DNA from: Sapria himalayana
Taxonomy: Eukaryota; Streptophyta; Magnoliopsida; Malpighiales; Rafflesiaceae
Direction of reading: 5' to 3'
NCBI GenBank assembly: GCA_029783825.1
Contig: JAREIK010002633.1
Location: 110,808 to 174,807 of the forward strand
DNA length: 64,000 nucleotides
Both the position numbers and the translations under genes were made by a program. Below the pieces are notes generated by a model that searched no databases, was not told where the DNA came from, and was given only the letters and a program-made list of their open reading frames with translations. Below, piece after piece: positions 24,011 to 37,304 of the stretch (position 1 is its first letter; every line of letters begins with the position of its first letter).

Positions 24011-25189
24011 TTATTTAGAGCAAATAATATCTCCCAAAGAGCTAGATAATCTTATGGCCAGTGAATCTAAACTTAATTTTCTGATCTACTGACTGGATAG
24101 AAAAAAATTATTAATTTTATACATAAAAATTGACATAATGGTGAGACATGCAAATAAAATATCATCATGATTCATGCCTAGTCTAGAAGTCGAACTTCAA
24201 TGACAACCCTCCATTCTATTTGCTAAGTTCTTAATTATTAATTAATTTTTTAATTTAAAATATTTTATAATGTTATTCCTATTAGTTGACATAAGACTAA
24301 GAATTCTATGATAAGTAGATCAAAAGTAAATTTGCATAATAAAAATAATTTTAGAATCTTCCAAAAATCTAACCAGAATACTCGAGTTAATAATCAATTT
24401 CATCCCATCTTCTCTCACAAATTCATTGTGATAAATGAAGATGGTCAATTAACCTGATGTTGATCCAACTTCAAAGATCCTATGTTAAGTACATACATAT
24501 TACTAAATTTTGTTTATTTTTATGTTTCTCAGGAAAATGAGTGAAAATTATAAGAGAAAACCTAGTTTCAAATATGAACCTTTCAGTCAAGTTATTGTTT
24601 TTATTCAACATTTATCATTTTTTTATGTATGAGATTGAATTGAAAGTAGGAGAAAAATAATAATAAATTTAAATTATTTACATTTTTTAAATATAATTAT
24701 TAATCTAAAATATACCAAAATAAAATTAATTCTTTAAACATAATCACAATGTATACCTTAAGTTTTTGTGTGTATTAAATTCTTTAGATATGTACCTCAT
24801 ATTTTTGTGCCTGAAAGTCAACTACTAATGAAACTAACACATACATGACATACAAGACAAATTAAAATTATAAATTATTTAACAAAATAGCACAAATAGG
24901 ATACAATATGAATATAATAATAACAAAAAGAGAAAAAAAAATATAATATAAATATAAAAATAAAAATATATCAATTAAATATTTATAGAAAAATTTTTTA
25001 ATTAAAAATTATCTTTTTATTTCACATATTTTAGGGTAGAAACTCAAAAGCTATCAAATTTTTACAAATAAGCGGTCAAATGTAATTCAATGGCTAAAAA
25101 ATATTTTCACCTATAATGGGTATAAATATTTTAGCTAGCAAGGCAACAACAACCATTAAAAAAATAACTACTTTTTCTAAAAACCATGT
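24011..25189. other. AT-rich interior, nothing recognised
   Basis: AT-rich sequence with long A/T runs near 24880-25000. No open frame with recognisable domains and no repeat I can delimit. Confidence 0.45.
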
Positions 25190-25370
25190 GCAAATGGGTC
25201 ATGCTAAATGTCAGACACACGAGCCATGCCAAGCCTAACACAAGGCATGGACAGACCCACCTAGCTTGGCATGATTATGAACTAGGTCAAACATGGATGA
25301 ATCATACTGTGTCAGACATGGGTGAATCATGTCGTGCTTATGTCGGCCAATCCACTTGACACAACAACAT
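25190..25370. repeat. Decayed hAT-end-like fragment
   Basis: Repeated CATGCCAAGCC, CATGGACAGACC and GGTGAATCATG phrases, ending in CCACTTGACACAAC. The ending matches the TTGACACC-type terminus and the CATGCC-rich subterminal style of the 19601-20042 element. Borders and duplication not found. Confidence 0.4.
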
Positions 25371-25544
25371 TCCTAGTTTACACCTTGTTTCAACTAAGCT
25401 ACGTGTCATGGAACTTTATACATCAGCATGAAAGAAAATATTATAATGTTAGCTTGTTTCTAGTTCACACCTTGTTTTTATTTTTTATTAATTTTATTAT
25501 GGATGAGTAGTCAAAATATGAGATACTCACTCTAATTTTCCCTT

Positions 25545-26030
25545 CAAATAACTATATATATTATATGTATAATAACATATAATTATAAATAATTCAATAT
25601 TACTATATGTATAACTATAAAAACTTTATACATAACTACATTTAAATATATAATTAACAACATATATTTAATATATATTTTTATATATTAGTATAAAAAA
25701 TGTATTTTAGTATATCTATACCTATACATAAATATATGTATAAATATATGAAATTATATGAAAAAATATATATACATACATGTATAAATATAAGTTAAAC
25801 TATACGTGTAACTATACGTATAACTACATGTAACTATATTTATAATGATATATATAAAAACATACAACATAATGTTTAACTATATGTGTATAACTATATA
25901 TAAATATTTGTATAACTATAAAAAACTCTGTATAAATAAATATAACTTAATTTTTAATGATGTATACATATATGTATACACACATGTAATTTTATATAAT
26001 TGTTTATAACTTTGTATGCATTTATATAGA
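25545..26030. repeat. TATAACTATA-rich segment, partner of 8215-8770
   Basis: Matches the left-hand segment with its two halves in the opposite order (see the entry at 8215). It is followed directly by the triplet array here, whereas the left copy is followed by other AT-rich DNA. It shows shared ancestry of the two element interiors. Confidence 0.75.
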
Positions 26031-26250
26031 GTAGCAGCGGTGGCAACGACGGAAGCAGTGGTAGTGGCAGCAGCGGTGGTAGCACCAGCGGTGGCACTGG
26101 CAGCAGTGGTTTTAGCGGTAGCAACGGCAGCACCGGCTGCAACACTGGCAGCACCGGCTGCAACACCGACAACACCGGTAGCAGTAGTGGCAATGACAGT
26201 GGCAGGAGCGATTGTGGCAGGAGCAACAGTGACACTGGCAGCAACAAATG
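26028..26250. repeat. GC-rich degenerate triplet array (AGC/GGT/GGC/ACC)
   Basis: About 74 triplets, nearly all purine-N-pyrimidine (AGC, GGT, GGC, AAC, ACC, AGT). Read as protein it would be Gly/Ser/Thr/Asn-rich in one frame, Ala/Val-rich in another and Leu/Pro-rich on the other strand. The Gly/Ser frame has a TAG just upstream and no start, and all frames run into AT-rich DNA, so I call it a trinucleotide repeat and not a gene. It is compositionally isolated. Confidence 0.85.
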
Positions 26251-26509
26251 TGGTATACACGTACATATATAGTCAATATATACGTATATATAATACTACA
26301 GTATTTTATGTACATACATACTAAGTATATATGTACTCAGTATATATGCACACATAAAACTATAGTTTATATGTACATATACTGCAATAATATAGGTACG
26401 AGTGAAATGCTAGTATATATGTATATATTTATTGCAGTAATATATATTTATCAAAACATAGTTTTTTTAATTTATTTTGATTAGATTTAGTGGTTTAAAT
26501 TTTTTACAG

Positions 26510-26590
26510 ATATGGTATCGCATTGTTTCCCATATGAAGCTTGTATATGTGAAGGGATTTTTCAATATACATGATGCACCATGACTCAGA
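26510..26590 (+). pseudogene. Exon-like fragment, second copy
   Basis: Follows TTTTTTACAG. It reads IWYRIVSHMKLVYVKGFF, then NIHDAP and a TGA, where the copy at 11423 stays open. The surrounding about 450 bases (26400-26870) also align with 11270-11770, so a larger segment was duplicated between the two elements. Function unknown. Confidence 0.4.
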
Positions 26591-26870
26591 CAACTTTTTT
26601 GTAGCAGAAAGTTGGTGATCGGAGGATTTTGAGAGAGTGAAAGCAACATCAATGCATGAATAGATTATACTTTATGCACTGTCGGTAGTTACCTTGATTA
26701 ATAATATGTAATATAAATTTGTTATTTTTTTTTGTTTTAGTTATATAAAATATTGTATTAGAATAAGTTTCTAAATGAATTTTTTTAATTAAAAATTAAT
26801 ATTTATAGTTTCTATTTTTATTCAATTTAATATAAAAATATTAAATTTTTTAATTAAATTTTAGTTGAAG

Positions 26871-27369
26871 CTGTATGACAATCAACTTTAATTTGTGTTT
26901 TTTCATGTCTATTATAACTATTTTTATATATCTGTAAATGTCTGTGTGTCCCAAAAATTTTTGGGTAGAGTTTTAGTCTATTATAGATATGTAAAAGACT
27001 TGGCGGGGCCTCCATGGTGCTGGGAACAACACCTTATTATATGAAGAAGTAATATGAACCAAAAAAAATAATTCCATGCAAATACAGGTTTGTTCTTGAC
27101 ACTCTTATTTTGTGCTGATATGCATCATCATAGTTCAGATCTGTGACTCCTTGTTATCAGTTATTGGTTTGTAAATGTATTATGTTATGCACCATGTGTA
27201 AGTGTAACAATATTCTCTATTTTCATGGAGTATTAGAAAAAAAGAATGAGAAATGCTGACCATGCCCGAGAGATATATATGCATGTTTTTTAAGTCCTAT
27301 ATTATTTTATTCTTTTGTCTTTGATGGTATGTGTATTTGCATTAAAGTACATGTGTGTGTCATTTAAGG
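26871..27369. other. AT-rich interior, nothing recognised
   Basis: No supported gene. The stretch has somewhat more even base composition (for example GGCGGGGCCTCCATGGTGCT near 27000) but no open frame of note. Confidence 0.4.
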
Positions 27370-27700
27370 CTATATGATTATATATACGTACATATAATAC
27401 TGTAGTATATATGCACATATATACTTGTTATAAACATACGTATATACTAAGTATATAAGTACATATATACCAAGTATATATGTTCGTATCTGAGTATATT
27501 TGTACATATATACTTAGTATATACAAACTTATATATTATAGTATATATGTATGTATATACTCAGTATATATGTACTTTTATATTATAGTATATATGTACG
27601 TATATACTCGGTATATGTGCACTTTTATACTTTAGTATATACATACATATATACCAGGTATATACATAAGTGGGTGTATATATTTATTTGTATTTATGTA
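27370..27700. repeat. Tandem TAGTATATATGTACGTATAT repeats
   Basis: Multiple copies of a self-complementary phrase, GTATATATGTACATATATAC and relatives, spaced by ACTCAGTATAT or TTATATTATAG, with a loose period near 50 bases. The frame 27551-27802 reads through it and is not protein-like. From 27700 to 28160 nothing else is recognised. Confidence 0.75.
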
Positions 27701-28159
27701 TATATTATCATACGTACACACTTATTTACACACAGACACACTTTTGAATATATAATTGCTCGGGCTTGTCTAGTCATCATTGTGCATTGCTTACTGATGT
27801 AGGTAATAAAAACATTGGATATTAGAATTTTTTTAAAGCTTTGGGATGATATTTCTAGTCCAGGCTAGCCAGGCAGATAGAAGTTGGTCATAAAAATCAT
27901 AGTAATTCTATTGATATGAAATTATCACATTGTACAAAGTGAATGTATGCTTAAATAAGTTTTGTTGCTCTAGATTCTGTGATGATTGGTTCTAATTGTA
28001 CTAGGTCTTAGAATGATGTTGATGATGATGCTCGTGTAGTGTCATGTTATTCTGGTCTAGGAGGAATATAGGGTACTATTTTAGGAGAAGCAGCTCGCCG
28101 CCTCATCAATAACTCATTCAATCTCAAGTTCATTAGTCGAGTATCATCGCCAGCCATAC

Positions 28160-28370
28160 TTTTATTATCAGTGGCGGTAGTAGAGGTGGTGGTAGCAACA
28201 GTGGCGAAAAGCGGTAGTGGAGTTAGAGGCGACATCAGTGGTATAAGTGGAAGAAGCGATAGAAGCGATAGTAGCGATAGAAGTGGCAGTAGTGGTAGCA
28301 GTAGCAGCAGTGGCAGTGGTGGTAGTGGCTACAGTGGTGGCAGTAGCGGCAGCACCAGTAGCAGGCGGCA
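28160..28370. repeat. Second GC-rich degenerate triplet array
   Basis: The same kind of AGC/GGT/AGT/GGC triplet sequence as at 26028-26250, about 70 triplets. It ends in AGCAGGCGGCATC and passes without a spacer into the (TCTA)n array. The plus-strand frame 28171-28524 starts in it (Ser/Gly-rich) and runs on into Tyr-Leu-Ser-Ile repeats, which shows that the frame is a repeat artefact. Confidence 0.85.
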
Positions 28371-30344
28371 TCTAGCTATCTATCTATCTATATATCTGCC
28401 TAGCTATTTTTATATATTTTTATATATAAATATTTATCAATCGGAATACCTATCTATCTATATACCTATCTATCTATCTAGCTGTCTATCTATCTATCTA
28501 ATTGTGTATTTAACTATCTATTAGTATATCTACATATTTAACTATCTATCTATCGATCTATCTATCTATTTGTTTATCTAAATATCTAACTATCTATCTA
28601 TCTAAATATGTCTATTTGTCCATCTATAAATCTTTCTATCTCTCTATCTGTCTATTTTTCTATCTGTCTATCTATTTGTGTATCTATATATCTATATTTA
28701 TGCTTATTTATCTATTAGTCTACTTGTCTATCTATCTATCTATGTATATATCTAACTAACTATCTATCAATCTAACTTAACTATATGTCTGTCTACCTTT
28801 CAATCTATATATCTTTCTGGCTATCTTTCTATCTATATCCCTTTCTATCTATCTTTCTATCTATATCCCTTTCTATCTATCAATTTTTCTATCTATCTAT
28901 CTTTATATCTCTCCGTCTAACTATCTAAATATTTGTATATCTATCTAACTATCTATCTATCAATCTAATTATCTATCTATCTAATTATCTATCTAAATAT
29001 CTATCTATCTAATTATCTATCTATATATCTATCTATCTATTTGTCTATTTATCTATCTATCTATCTGACTATCTATTTATATATCTATTTATTTGTCTAT
29101 CTAACTATAACTCCAACACTCTATATATTAATTTTTTTTTGTATATCTATCTATCTATATATAAATCTATCTATCTTTTTAACTGTCTATCTATCTATCT
29201 ATTTTTTGTATATCTATCTATCTATCTTTTTTCTATCTCTATATATCAATTTGTCTTTCTACATATTTATATTTCTATATATCTATCTGACTATCTATCT
29301 ATTTATCTATCTGTCTATATATATATATATCAGTATGTGTATTTGTATATCGATCTATATATCTATTTATCTATCAATCTATCAAAGAAATTGTCTCTAA
29401 ATCTACCTTTAATCTATCTATCAATCTAATTATGAATATATATATATCAATCTAACTATCTATTTATCTAACTATTTATCTAATTATCTATGTATATATC
29501 TATCTAATTGACTATTTATCCACCTATCTATTCATTCATCTATCCATCTATCTATTCATTCATCTATCCATCCATCTATCTTTCTATCCATTTGTCTATC
29601 TATCCATCTATATATCCAACTATCTTTTCATCTATCAATCCAACAATCTATGTGTCAATATATATTCTTTATATCTATCATTATATTTGCCTATCTACAT
29701 GTCTATCAATCTTTTTATCTAACTTTCTATTTGCATGTATGTCTGCCTTTTTATCTACCAATCTATTAGTCTATCTATCTATTTGTCTATCTGTCTTTCT
29801 ATATGTTTATCTATCTGATTGTATGTCTGTCTATCTATCTATTTATCCATCTGTATATATATATATACATGTTTCTATCTTTTTGTCTATCTATTTATCT
29901 ATATATCTATCTATCTATCTTTATTTCTTTCTATCTATCTGCCTATCTATCTATCTATTTGTCTGTATATCTATGGGTTTATCTAGCTATCTATCATTTG
30001 GTATATCAATCATTATATATGTCTATTTATCTAATTATCTAATTATCTATCTATCTATCTATTTACCTATATGTCTGTGTATGTATTAGTCTATCTATCA
30101 ATTTATCTATCTATCTATCTGTCTGTCTATGTATATATTATTACTCTGTCTATATAGGTGACTATGTATCTATCTATCTGTCTATTTATATATGTGTCTA
30201 TCTATCTATATCACTTTTTGTATATCATCTCTCTATCTATCTTGCTATATATCTATCTATCTCTATATATATATCTAACTCTCTATATATTTGACTATCT
30301 ATCTGTCTACCAATCTGTCAATGTATCTGTCAATTTATCTATAT

Positions 30345-30391
<47 letters not shown>

Positions 30392-30541
30392 TGTCTGTCT
30401 TTCTTTCTTTTAATCCATGTATCTATATGTCTATATATCTCTTTATCTATCTGTCTATCTATATGTTTATTTATATATCTATTTATTTGTCTATCTATAT
30501 GTCTACTATGTGCCAATCTATATGTCTATATATATATCTAT

Positions 30542-30591
<50 letters not shown>

Positions 30592-30760
30592 ACGTGTGTA
30601 CCTATCTATATATCTATATGTCTATCTGTCTAAATATAAATTTGAATATCTATCTATCTAGCTGTTTATATATTTAGTCTATCTTTCTATTTATATATTT
30701 TTCTATCTATTTGTATAACTATGTATCTATTTATCTATCTATCATCTGTCTATATATCTG

Positions 30761-30793
<33 letters not shown>

Positions 30794-32959
30794 GTATCTA
30801 TCTATGTTTCTATCAATCTATCTGGCTATCAATCTATCTATCTTTCTATCCATCTATTTCTTTATCTATTTATCTGTCAATCTATTTGTCTATATATCTA
30901 TCAATCTATCTATTTATCTATCTATCTATATATCTTTCTGTATATCTATCTATCTATCTATCTATTTGTTTATCTAATTATTTATCTATCTATCTATTTG
31001 TTTATCTAATTATTTATCTATATATCTATTTGTACATTTATCTATCTATCTATCTATCTTTCTATCTATCTTTCTATCTATCTTTCTATCTATCTTTCTA
31101 TCTATCTAAGGTATTATATATCAATTTGTTTATCAATCTATCAATCAATTTGTTTATAAATCAATCTATCAAACTTTCAATTAATCTATCTATCTATCTA
31201 TCTATCTATTTAACTATATATTTATCTATTTATCTATCTATATATATATCTATCTCTCTATCTATCTGTCTATCTATTTGTCTTTCTACATAGTTATATT
31301 TCCATATATCTATTTGTATATATATCAGTCTATCTATTTATATATCAATCTATATATCTATTTATCTATCAATCTATCTATCAATTTGTTTATCAATCTA
31401 CCTATAATATATCTATCAATCTAATAATGAATCTATTTATCAATATAACTATCTATTTGTCTATCTATCTATTTATCTGTGTATATATCTATCTGATTGT
31501 CTATCAATCTGTCTATCTATCCATCTATCTATCCATCTACCTATCTGTCTATCTATCTATATTTCCATCTATATCCAACTATTTATTCATCTATCTATCC
31601 AAAAATCTGTGTCAATCTATCTATCTTTATATCTTTCATTCTATTTTTTTATCTGCCTGTCTATCAATCTTTTTATCTTACTTTATATTTACATGTCTAT
31701 CTATCTTTTTATCTCTCTATCTATTAGTCTATCTATCTATTTATCAATCTGTTTGTCTATTTGTCTGTCTATCTGTTTGTCTATATGATTTTCTTGCTGT
31801 CTGTCTATTTATCTATCTATCCATATGTCTCTTTATATATCTGTCTATCTATTTCTTTGTCAATTTATCTTTCTATCTATCTATCTATCAATATTTCTCT
31901 TTCTCTCTCTCTATCTGTCTATCTATCTGCTTGGCTATCTATCGATCTATCTGTCTGTTTATCATTCTATTTATCTAGCATTATGTCGATCGATCTTTAT
32001 ATATGTCTATCTATTAAGTTATCTATTTTTCTATCTATCTATCTATTTATCTATATGTTTGTCAATGTATCTGTCCATATATCTATTTATCTATCTATTT
32101 ATCTATCTTTCTTTCTATGTATCTATCTATCAGTCTATCTATATATGTGTCTATCTATTTATCTATATAACTGTGTGTTTGTCTATATATGTGTATATTT
32201 GTGTATCTCACTATTTGTATATCTATTTGTCTGTTTATCTTTCTAGTTTTTTGTCTATCTACCCATCTATATATCAAACTCTCTGTATATTTGTTTATCA
32301 AGTTGTCTACCAATATGTCTATATATTTTTTATCTATCTATCGATCTAACAATCTATCTATCTTACTATCTAAATATCTATGTAATTATCTATCTATATC
32401 TCTCTCTATCTATCTGTCTATATATATGTCTATTTATCTATCTATCTATGTGTCTATCTATCTATATGCCTTTCCATATGTCTATCTATCTCTCTATCTA
32501 TATATATATCTATCTCTCTATCTATATATGTAATATATATATATATTTGTCTATGTATCTGTATATCTATTAGTAAATCTATATGTATATCAATATGTAT
32601 ATCTATTTATCTATCAATCTATATATCATTTTGTGTATTAATCTGCCTATAATCTATCGATCAATTAAATTATGAATCTATCTATAAATATATCTATCAA
32701 TCTAACTATCTTTCTGCCTATTTATTGATCTATTTATATATCTATCTGATTGTCTATCTATCTTTCTATCTATTAATCTCACTATATGTCTATCTATCGA
32801 TCTATCTTTTTATCAATCTATCTAACTTATTATATATATATATATATATATATATCTGTCCATTTTTTTATCTATTTTTTATCTATTTGTCTTATTTTTT
32901 TCTATCTATTTTATTTCTATCTATATTTTTATCTATCTATCTATCTATCTATTTATCTA

Positions 32960-32992
<33 letters not shown>

Positions 32993-33759
32993 CTGTATAT
33001 CTATCTATCTATGTGTCTATCTTTTTATTTGACTATCGTTATGTTTATCTATCTATCTTGTGTCTATCTATCTGTCTGCCCTTTTTTTTCTAACAATTTA
33101 TTATCATTTCTATCTTTTTATCTATTTTCTATCTATTTGTTAGTCTTCCTATGAATCTTTATATCTAACTTTCTTTCTATCTATTTGTCTGTCTATCGAT
33201 CTATCTGTTTATATATTTTTCTATCTATCAGTCAATCTTTTTGACTATATATATATTTATATGTCTATCTATCTATCAATCTATAACAATATATAAGCGT
33301 ATATCTATCTATCTTTCCATTTGTGTATCTATCTGTCTATCTCTATATCTATATATTTATCTATCTTTCTAATTATTTATCTGTCTATCAATATTTATTT
33401 ATATATCTATCTATTTGTCTTCGTGTCTATCAATCAATCAATCTATTTATATATCAAAATGTCTATTTATCTATTTATCTATCTATCTATCTTTATATCT
33501 ATCTATCAATCTATATATCAGTTTATCTATCTATCAATCTATGTGTCAATTTGTCAATCTATATATTTATCTCTAAATTTTTATGTTTGTTTATTTTTCT
33601 ATTGATGTATCTATGTATTTGTCTAATAATCTATCTAACTATCTATCTATCTAGCTATGTGTCTATTAATCTTTTTATCTATATATCTATCTATCTTTTT
33701 AATTATTTGTTTATTTATCTATGTATCTATCTGTAAATCTATCTATGTATCAATTTAAA

Positions 33760-33796
<37 letters not shown>

Positions 33797-33850
33797 ATCT
33801 ATGTATATGTCTATCTATCTATCTGTTTATCTATCTATTTATCAATCCAT

Positions 33851-33886
<36 letters not shown>

Positions 33887-36287
33887 ATCTATTTATCTAT
33901 CTCTGTGTCTAACTATTTATCTATATATCTATCTATCTATCTATCTGTCTGTATATATATCTATATATTTATTTGTCTATCTATATGTCTATCTATCTGT
34001 CTATCTTCAGTCTTTATATTTATTTATATATCTACCTATTTAAATATCTATCTATTGATTTAAATATCTATCGATCAATCTTTCTATCTATGTATTTATC
34101 TATCTATATATCTATTTGTCTATCCATCTTTCTTTTAATTTGTCTATTTATGTATCTATCTATCCATTTATTTATTTATCTATCTTTCTATCTATCTATC
34201 TATCTATCTATGTGTCTATCATTCTGTCTACATACCAGTCAAATTTTGAGCTATCTTTCTGTCTATCTATTTTTCTATCTACCAATCTATCTATCAATAT
34301 TTATATCTATTTATCTATTTGTCTATCTTTCTAACTATCTATATGTCTGTCTATCTAACTATCTTCCAATAAATCAATCTATCTATCTATTTGTCTATAT
34401 ATCTGTCTATCAATCTGTCTAATATATGTCTATCTATATGTCTATATATCTCTCTATTAATCTGTCTATCTATCATTCTATCTATCACTCTATCTATCTG
34501 TCTATTATTTATTTATATACTTGTTTATCTATCTGTCTATTTGTCTATCTATCTATTTATTTTTCTATCTATTTATGTGTCTATCTATCTATTTATTTAT
34601 CTGTCTATCTATTTTTTGGTCTATCTATCTATTGATCTATCATTATATTTATCTATCTATATATTTATCTAACTATCTATCTATTTGTCTATATGTCTAT
34701 CTATCTATCTATTTATATATCTATGTATCAATCTATCTATATATGTATATATAAATCTGTCAGTCTATCTATCTATATATCAATCTATCTATTTATCATT
34801 CAGTCTACTACTTTTTCTATCTATCTATATATCTATCTATCTATATATTAATCTATCTATTTGTCTATCTAATTATCTCTCTATGTATCTATCTATTTTT
34901 TTTATCTATTTGTCTATCTATATGCTTATCTATCTTTCTATCTATCTCTCTATCTATCGATATACCAATCTATCTATCTATTTATCTATCTATCTCTCTA
35001 TCTATCTATCTATCTATCTACTAATCTAACTATCTATCTCTATATCAATCTTTGTTTCTATCTATCTATCAATCTATTTGTCTATCTATCTTTCTTTCTA
35101 TTTGTCTATCATCTATCTATCTATGTATCTATATGTCTATCTATCTATCTATCTGTATGTCTATTTATTTGTCTTTGTATCTATCTATATATCAATCTAA
35201 CATATGTCAATCTATTGTCTGTCTATCTATCTATCTATCTATCTATATTTTATAAATCTATCTATATTTCCATTATCTTTATACATATTTGTCGATCTAT
35301 CTTTATATATATATCTTTATCTGTCTATTCATCTATTTATCAATCTATTTGTCTATCGATCTATCTAACTATATTTATATATTTATATCTATCTATCTTT
35401 TTATCACTCTATATTTCTATTTATCATTCTATTTGTCTATCTATCTTTTTATCTATCTATATATATGTCCTCCTTTCTATCTATAAATAAATATATATCT
35501 ATCTATCTATCCATCTATCTATCTATCTATTTGTGTATCTACTTGTATATCTATCTATCTGTCTATCTATATTTATATCAATCTGTCTATCAATCTATCT
35601 ATAAATCTGACTATCACTCTATCTACCAATCTAAATATCAATTTGTATATAAAAAAATCAATCCAACTATCTATCTATCTATCTATCTATATGACTATCT
35701 ATTTGTCTATCAATCATTTTATCAATATGTCTATCTATCTTTCTTTCTCTCTATTTTTCTATCAATCTATCTCTCTTTCTATATATTAATGTGTCTATCT
35801 ATCTATCTATCAGTCTTTATGTCTATCTATCTGTTTATCTTTTTGTCTATCTATCTATCCATGTATCTATTATTTTACATATCTATCTATTTATGAATCT
35901 ATCTGTCTATCTATGTATCTATCTATCTGTCTGTCTGTCCATCTATCTATCTTTATTTTTATCTATCTATCTATTTATTTATCTATATGCTTATCTATTT
36001 ATCTATAAATATATCTATTTGTCTATCTATCTATCTATCAATTAATATATCTATCTGGCTAGTTATCTATATATCTATTATCAATATATATTTTTTATAT
36101 CTATCTATCTATATTTCTATCAATCTAAATATATATCTATTTGGCTATCTATCTATCTATGTGTCTTTTTAAAATTTCTTCTATTTGTATATCTATCTAT
36201 CTATCTATCTATTTATCTATCAATGTGTATATGTATCTATCTATTTATTCATCTATCTAACTATCTAATAATCTATCGATCTTTGTA

Positions 36288-36326
<39 letters not shown>

Positions 36327-36861
36327 TTATTTATTTATCTCTCTATCTATATATCTATATATCTATCTATCTATATGTATGTCTATTAATATATCTATTA
36401 ATATGTTCTATAAATATGTTTATCTATATTTCCATCAATCTGTCTATTAATCTATCTATCAATTTATTTATCAATCTTTCTATCAATATCTCTATCAATA
36501 TTTCTATCAATCCATCTATCTATATGTCTATATATCTATCAAACAATATTTCTATCTATCTATCAATATGTCTATTTTTCGTCTATCTATTTATCTTTCT
36601 TTCTATCGTTTTATCTGTTTATTTATCTATTTGTTTGTATGTCGATCAATCTTTCTATCTATCTATTTGTCTATCTATCTATCTATCTTCCTATCTATTT
36701 ATCTATCTTTCTATCTATTGGTGTATTTTTCTTTCTATATATATGTATATCTATCTATCTATCTATATATCTCTATATATATCTATATGTCTATCTATTT
36801 AAATATCTATTTGTCTATCTATCTATTTATCTATTTGTCTATCTTTTTGTCTATCTATCTC

Positions 36862-36894
<33 letters not shown>

Positions 36895-37261
36895 GTGTGC
36901 CTCTCTATCTATCTTTTTATTTATCTATATGTCTATCTATCTATTTATCTATCTATCTATCTTTCTTTCTTTCAATCTATATGTCTATCTATCTATGTAT
37001 CTATTTATCTATATTTCTATATATCTATCTGTTTGTCTATCTATCTATTTATCTATCTATTTATTTGTCTACCTATCTATTTATCTATCTATTTATTTGT
37101 CTACCTATCTATTTATCTATCTATCTATTTATTTGTCTATATTTCTATCTATCTTTCTATCTATCAACCTATCTATATTTCTTTCTTTCTATCTATTTTT
37201 CTATCTATCTATATATCTCTCTATTTTTCTATCTATATATCTATTTATCTAACTATCTCTA

Positions 37262-37304
<43 letters not shown>

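Noticed and set aside
25916..26324. Ala/Val-rich and Leu/Pro-rich frames on both strands
   Set aside because: They are readings of one triplet repeat in different frames. None has a conserved domain, and their ends are AT-rich filler.
28171..28524. Ser/Gly-rich frame possibly encoding a low-complexity protein
   Set aside because: It begins in the triplet array and runs on into the tetranucleotide array. There is no independent support.
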